Assembly: GCA_008017145.1 (NCBI GenBank)
Contig: SSGY01000101.1
Span: forward strand, 1 to 10,145
Direction: 5' to 3'
DNA length: 10,145 nucleotides
Source of the DNA: Neisseriales bacterium
GTDB taxonomy: Bacteria > Pseudomonadota > Gammaproteobacteria > Burkholderiales > UBA11063
Positions within the stretch are counted from its first letter, which is position 1. The number at the start of each line of letters is the position of its first letter. Made by a program: the position numbers and the translations under genes. Below are positions 7,554 to 10,145 of this stretch, piece by piece. The notes below the pieces were generated by a model that worked only from the letters and a program-made list of their open reading frames with translations, did not search any database and had not been told where the DNA came from.

Positions 7554-10145
7554 ATGAAAAAATTTATAAAATATACGCTTTATGGCATATTAGGAATAAT
7601 AGCCGTAGTCGCTATCGCTGTAGTGCTCCTAGTAACTGTAGTAAATCCTAATCGCTTTAAACCATTCATCGTTAAAGCCGTCTATCAATCAACTGGACGA
7701 ACTATCGCATTGGATGGTGATATTAGCTGGAAAATTTATCCGAATTTGGGAGTAAATATTAAACAAGTTGCCCTCTCTAACCCATCAGGATTCAGCGAGT
7801 CAAATTTTATGACTTTAAATTCAGCAGATGTATCGGTTGGTTTGATTCCATTATTAAGTAATCATATCGTAGTTAAAACGCTGGCAATTGATGGTCTAAA
7901 TCTTGCACTGATCAAACAAAATGGAGTTAATAACTGGACTTTTACGCCACCAAATCAGGAATCAAGCACCGCTGGCGCTGAAGGTGGTAAGCCACAACCA
8001 CTCCGTCTGGATATGAGCGCATTTAGCTTTACCAATGCGACCTTAAGCTATTCGGATCGTGATTTAAAACAAAGCTACGGTGTAAAAAATGCTAATCTAA
8101 TTGTTGATACTGATTTTAGAGGTGGAATCACTTTTGATCAGGGAGCGGAACAACTTTCACTAAATAAAGTTAAGTTTAAATACAATGATTCAGCGCAAGG
8201 TAAACTAAATTTTGAAGTAAAACAATTTGATAAACCAATTTATTCTGGTGATGTAGCAATTGATAAATTAGCCTTAAATACAATTTTAGACCAATTCAAT
8301 ATTGCGACCAAACAACGCCATGGCATGTCACTATTGGACAATGTGGTTTTTTCGGGTTATATCAATGGTGATACCAATAATCTAACACTAAAAGACTTTA
8401 AATTTAATCTCTCAGATAAATTTAAGGGTAATGTAGGTTTGTCTTTGAAGAATTTTGCCAATCCAGTTTATAATGGTAATCTGGACTTGGAGAAATTCAA
8501 TCTTAATCAACTACTTAATAGCTTAAATATCGCAGTTGCTGAACGAAAAAATAAACCGCTACTTAATAGTTTCGCAATTAGCAGCAATGGCTTTAGTGGC
8601 GATAAAAATAATATTTCGCTCAAAGGTCTAAAGATAAGTGCTGGCGATAGCGTTAGCGCGTCATTTGGTAGCCTGCAAGTCAAAAACTTCACTAAACCAA
8701 GCGTGATTGGTGATGTAACTATTCCAACTTTCAACCTCAATAAAACTTTGGATGGGCTAGGAATTGCGATAGCAGAACGTAAAAATAAACCACTCTTAAA
8801 TAGCCTTGCCTTTAGCGGTAGCTTTAATGCCAATCAAAGCAGTGCTAATTTGAGTAATGTTAAATTGAGCGTTGGCGATAGCTTAAAAGCTGCATTCAGT
8901 AGCTTACAAATTCAAAATTTTGCTAACCCTAGCGTATCAGGAGCGATTAACCTCTCGGATACTAATTTAAACAAAGTGTTAGATGGATTGGGCATTGCTG
9001 TTGCTGAGCGTAAAAATAAACCTTTGCTTAATAGTTTTGCAATTAATACCAGTTTCAAAGCTACACCAAACAGTGTAAATCTAAATGGTGCTAACTTTAA
9101 ATTTGGCACATTATTAAGCGGAAGCACAACGGTGGCAGTACAGAATTTTGCTAATCCTAAATATAGTGGTTCAATCAACCTACCAACTTTCTCATTGAAT
9201 GGCGTAATGCAACAACTGGGAATGACGCCACCAGATATCAGCAATAAAACGCTATTGAATCAAGTTATGCTTAATACTAGCTTTAGTGGCAGTATGAATG
9301 CAATTAACCTCAGCCAATTACGCGCCAAAATTGCTAATTCAACGGCTACTGGTAGTGTTAACGTAAGCTCATTCAAACCACTGGCATTCAGTGAAAATAT
9401 CACGATTGATCAAATGGATGTTGCTGATTTTAGTAGTGTTAATGGTTATCATGTTCCAATGCGTCAACTACAGTTTAGTGGTAATTCTAGCATTGGTAGC
9501 AATATGGAATTGGCGACATTAAATGGTAAGCAAAATATCCAGATCGGTAACATAACTGTGCTTGGTATCAGTTTGGATAAATTAGTTGCTCAACTTGATA
9601 GCACTATCGGACATACAGGTTCAAATAGTGGAGATATTGTTCATACATTAGCAAATTCTGCACAAGTCATTCAAGCGGTAAATAACATGAAAGCGGAAAT
9701 AGCTAAAGCATCTTCACCCGCTGCACGAGATTTAAACCAAAAAACTAATTTGGGTAATTTCAGTGCCAATGTAGCAATTAACAATGGTTTAGTTAACCCT
9801 TCTGCCTTTAAGCTGAATGGGCCAAGTGTTGGATTAAATGGCTCTGGATCGGTAAATTTAGCAGGTTCTAAAGCCTTAAATTACAAAACTAATAGCCAAC
9901 TTTTGGTTAACGGGATTAATCCGATATTCAAAAAATTAACCTTCCCAGCGACTGTTAGCGGCACGATAGCGGCACCAAGTGCAAGCTTAGACTGGGGATC
10001 AATTCAGCAGCAATTGCTAAAACTTGCTTTTGAAAATAACAAACAGCAGATTCAGCAAAATGTTAAGCAACAAATTAATAATGTTCTTGGCAATCCGCAG
10101 CAAGGAAACCCTAACAATCAACAGCAAAATAAAGCAGTTGATGCA
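7554..10145 (+). CDS. AsmA-family envelope protein with expanded repeats (runs off right edge)
   Basis: 864 codons are open to the window end with no stop. AsmA-like proteins are anchored in the inner membrane and extend a lipid-binding beta groove through the periplasm; several relatives move phospholipids to the outer membrane. Residues 4-30 form one transmembrane segment, followed by the AsmA N-terminal hallmark: NPNRFKPFI, then TGRTIALDGDISWKIYPNLG near 47-66 and VALSNPSGF. Residues 225-606 hold five tandem units of 75-78 residues. Residues from about 607 on return to AsmA-like sequence, and the segment PATVSGTIAAPSASLDWGS resembles the family's C-terminal end. The visible sequence ends in a Gln/Asn-rich tail, so probably little is missing. 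E. coli AsmA has about 617 residues, so this one is clearly longer, mainly through the repeats. Which AsmA-like paralogue it corresponds to is not decidable here. Confidence 0.9.
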   Translation, partial: MKKFIKYTLYGILGIIAVVAIAVVLLVTVVNPNRFKPFIVKAVYQSTGRTIALDGDISWKIYPNLGVNIKQVALSNPSGFSESNFMTLNSADVSVGLIPLLSNHIVVKTLAIDGLNLALIKQNGVNNWTFTPPNQESSTAGAEGGKPQPLRLDMSAFSFTNATLSYSDRDLKQSYGVKNANLIVDTDFRGGITFDQGAEQLSLNKVKFKYNDSAQGKLNFEVKQFDKPIYSGDVAIDKLALNTILDQFNIATKQRHGMSLLDNVVFSGYINGDTNNLTLKDFKFNLSDKFKGNVGLSLKNFANPVYNGNLDLEKFNLNQLLNSLNIAVAERKNKPLLNSFAISSNGFSGDKNNISLKGLKISAGDSVSASFGSLQVKNFTKPSVIGDVTIPTFNLNKTLDGLGIAIAERKNKPLLNSLAFSGSFNANQSSANLSNVKLSVGDSLKAAFSSLQIQNFANPSVSGAINLSDTNLNKVLDGLGIAVAERKNKPLLNSFAINTSFKATPNSVNLNGANFKFGTLLSGSTTVAVQNFANPKYSGSINLPTFSLNGVMQQLGMTPPDISNKTLLNQVMLNTSFSGSMNAINLSQLRAKIANSTATGSVNVSSFKPLAFSENITIDQMDVADFSSVNGYHVPMRQLQFSGNSSIGSNMELATLNGKQNIQIGNITVLGISLDKLVAQLDSTIGHTGSNSGDIVHTLANSAQVIQAVNNMKAEIAKASSPAARDLNQKTNLGNFSANVAINNGLVNPSAFKLNGPSVGLNGSGSVNLAGSKALNYKTNSQLLVNGINPIFKKLTFPATVSGTIAAPSASLDWGSIQQQLLKLAFENNKQQIQQNVKQQINNVLGNPQQGNPNNQQQNKAVDA
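8226..9371 (+). repeat. Five tandem in-frame repeats of about 228-234 bases inside the AsmA-family gene
   Basis: Unit starts are at 8226, 8454, 8688, 8919 and 9147, giving protein units of 76, 78, 77, 76 and 75 residues. Each begins with a Phe-x-(Asn/Lys)-Pro motif (FDKP, FANP, FTKP, FANP, FANP), then a Gly-containing strand, an LN-rich helix-like stretch, a LLNS-like or LLD motif and two or more beta strands. Units 2-4 are closest, sharing the core AERKNKPLLNS at 8538-8570, 8772-8804 and 9003-9035 (spacing 234 and 231). Units 1 and 5 are more diverged. The DNA of the cores differs at many third codon positions. Confidence 0.85.

Noticed and set aside
8507..9244. Two leftward ORFs (8507-8833 and 8912-9244) with similar sequences
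   Set aside because: They lie wholly antisense to the AsmA-family gene, and their likeness to each other simply mirrors the tandem repeats of that gene. No ribosome-binding site or family motif supports them.

Overview
The window looks like a chromosomal segment from an AT-rich betaproteobacterium, possibly a low-GC member of Neisseriales or Burkholderiales. This rests on three things: a dnaA-dnaN-gyrB block with no recF between dnaN and gyrB, the betaproteobacterial look of GyrB, and a PhaR/phasin pair for polyhydroxyalkanoate (PHA) storage. The genus cannot be fixed from the sequence alone.

Left arm (1-3849, all leftward): the replication block. dnaA (initiator), dnaN (sliding clamp) and the 5' half of gyrB (DNA gyrase B) lie head to tail with short gaps and are probably co-transcribed from a promoter just upstream of dnaA. 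gyrB runs off the left edge.

Middle (3850-4836): a gene-free AT-rich stretch upstream of dnaA, then a leftward phasin gene with its own hairpin terminator, then a divergent control region shared with the rightward phaR gene. That control region holds two near-identical TGCA-rich sites in inverted orientation, the likely operators of PhaR. They suggest a circuit in which PhaR represses the phasin and itself until PHA granules titrate it away. The rpmH-rnpA genes usually found beside dnaA are absent here, and no exact DnaA box was found by eye.

Right arm (4837-10145, all rightward): phaR is followed after 3 bases by rimO, the methylthiotransferase for ribosomal protein S12. After a hairpin and a new promoter comes an unrecognised small exported protein with four cysteines. 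It is followed at 47 bases by a large AsmA-family envelope protein that runs off the right edge 864 codons in. The AsmA protein carries an expanded array of five tandem repeats of about 76 residues, three of which share an identical 11-residue core.

The most interesting items are the paired operators between phasin and phaR, the placement of PHA genes beside dnaA, the repeat-expanded AsmA protein, and the unknown four-cysteine exported protein upstream of it. I found no mobile element, CRISPR array, tRNA or rRNA.
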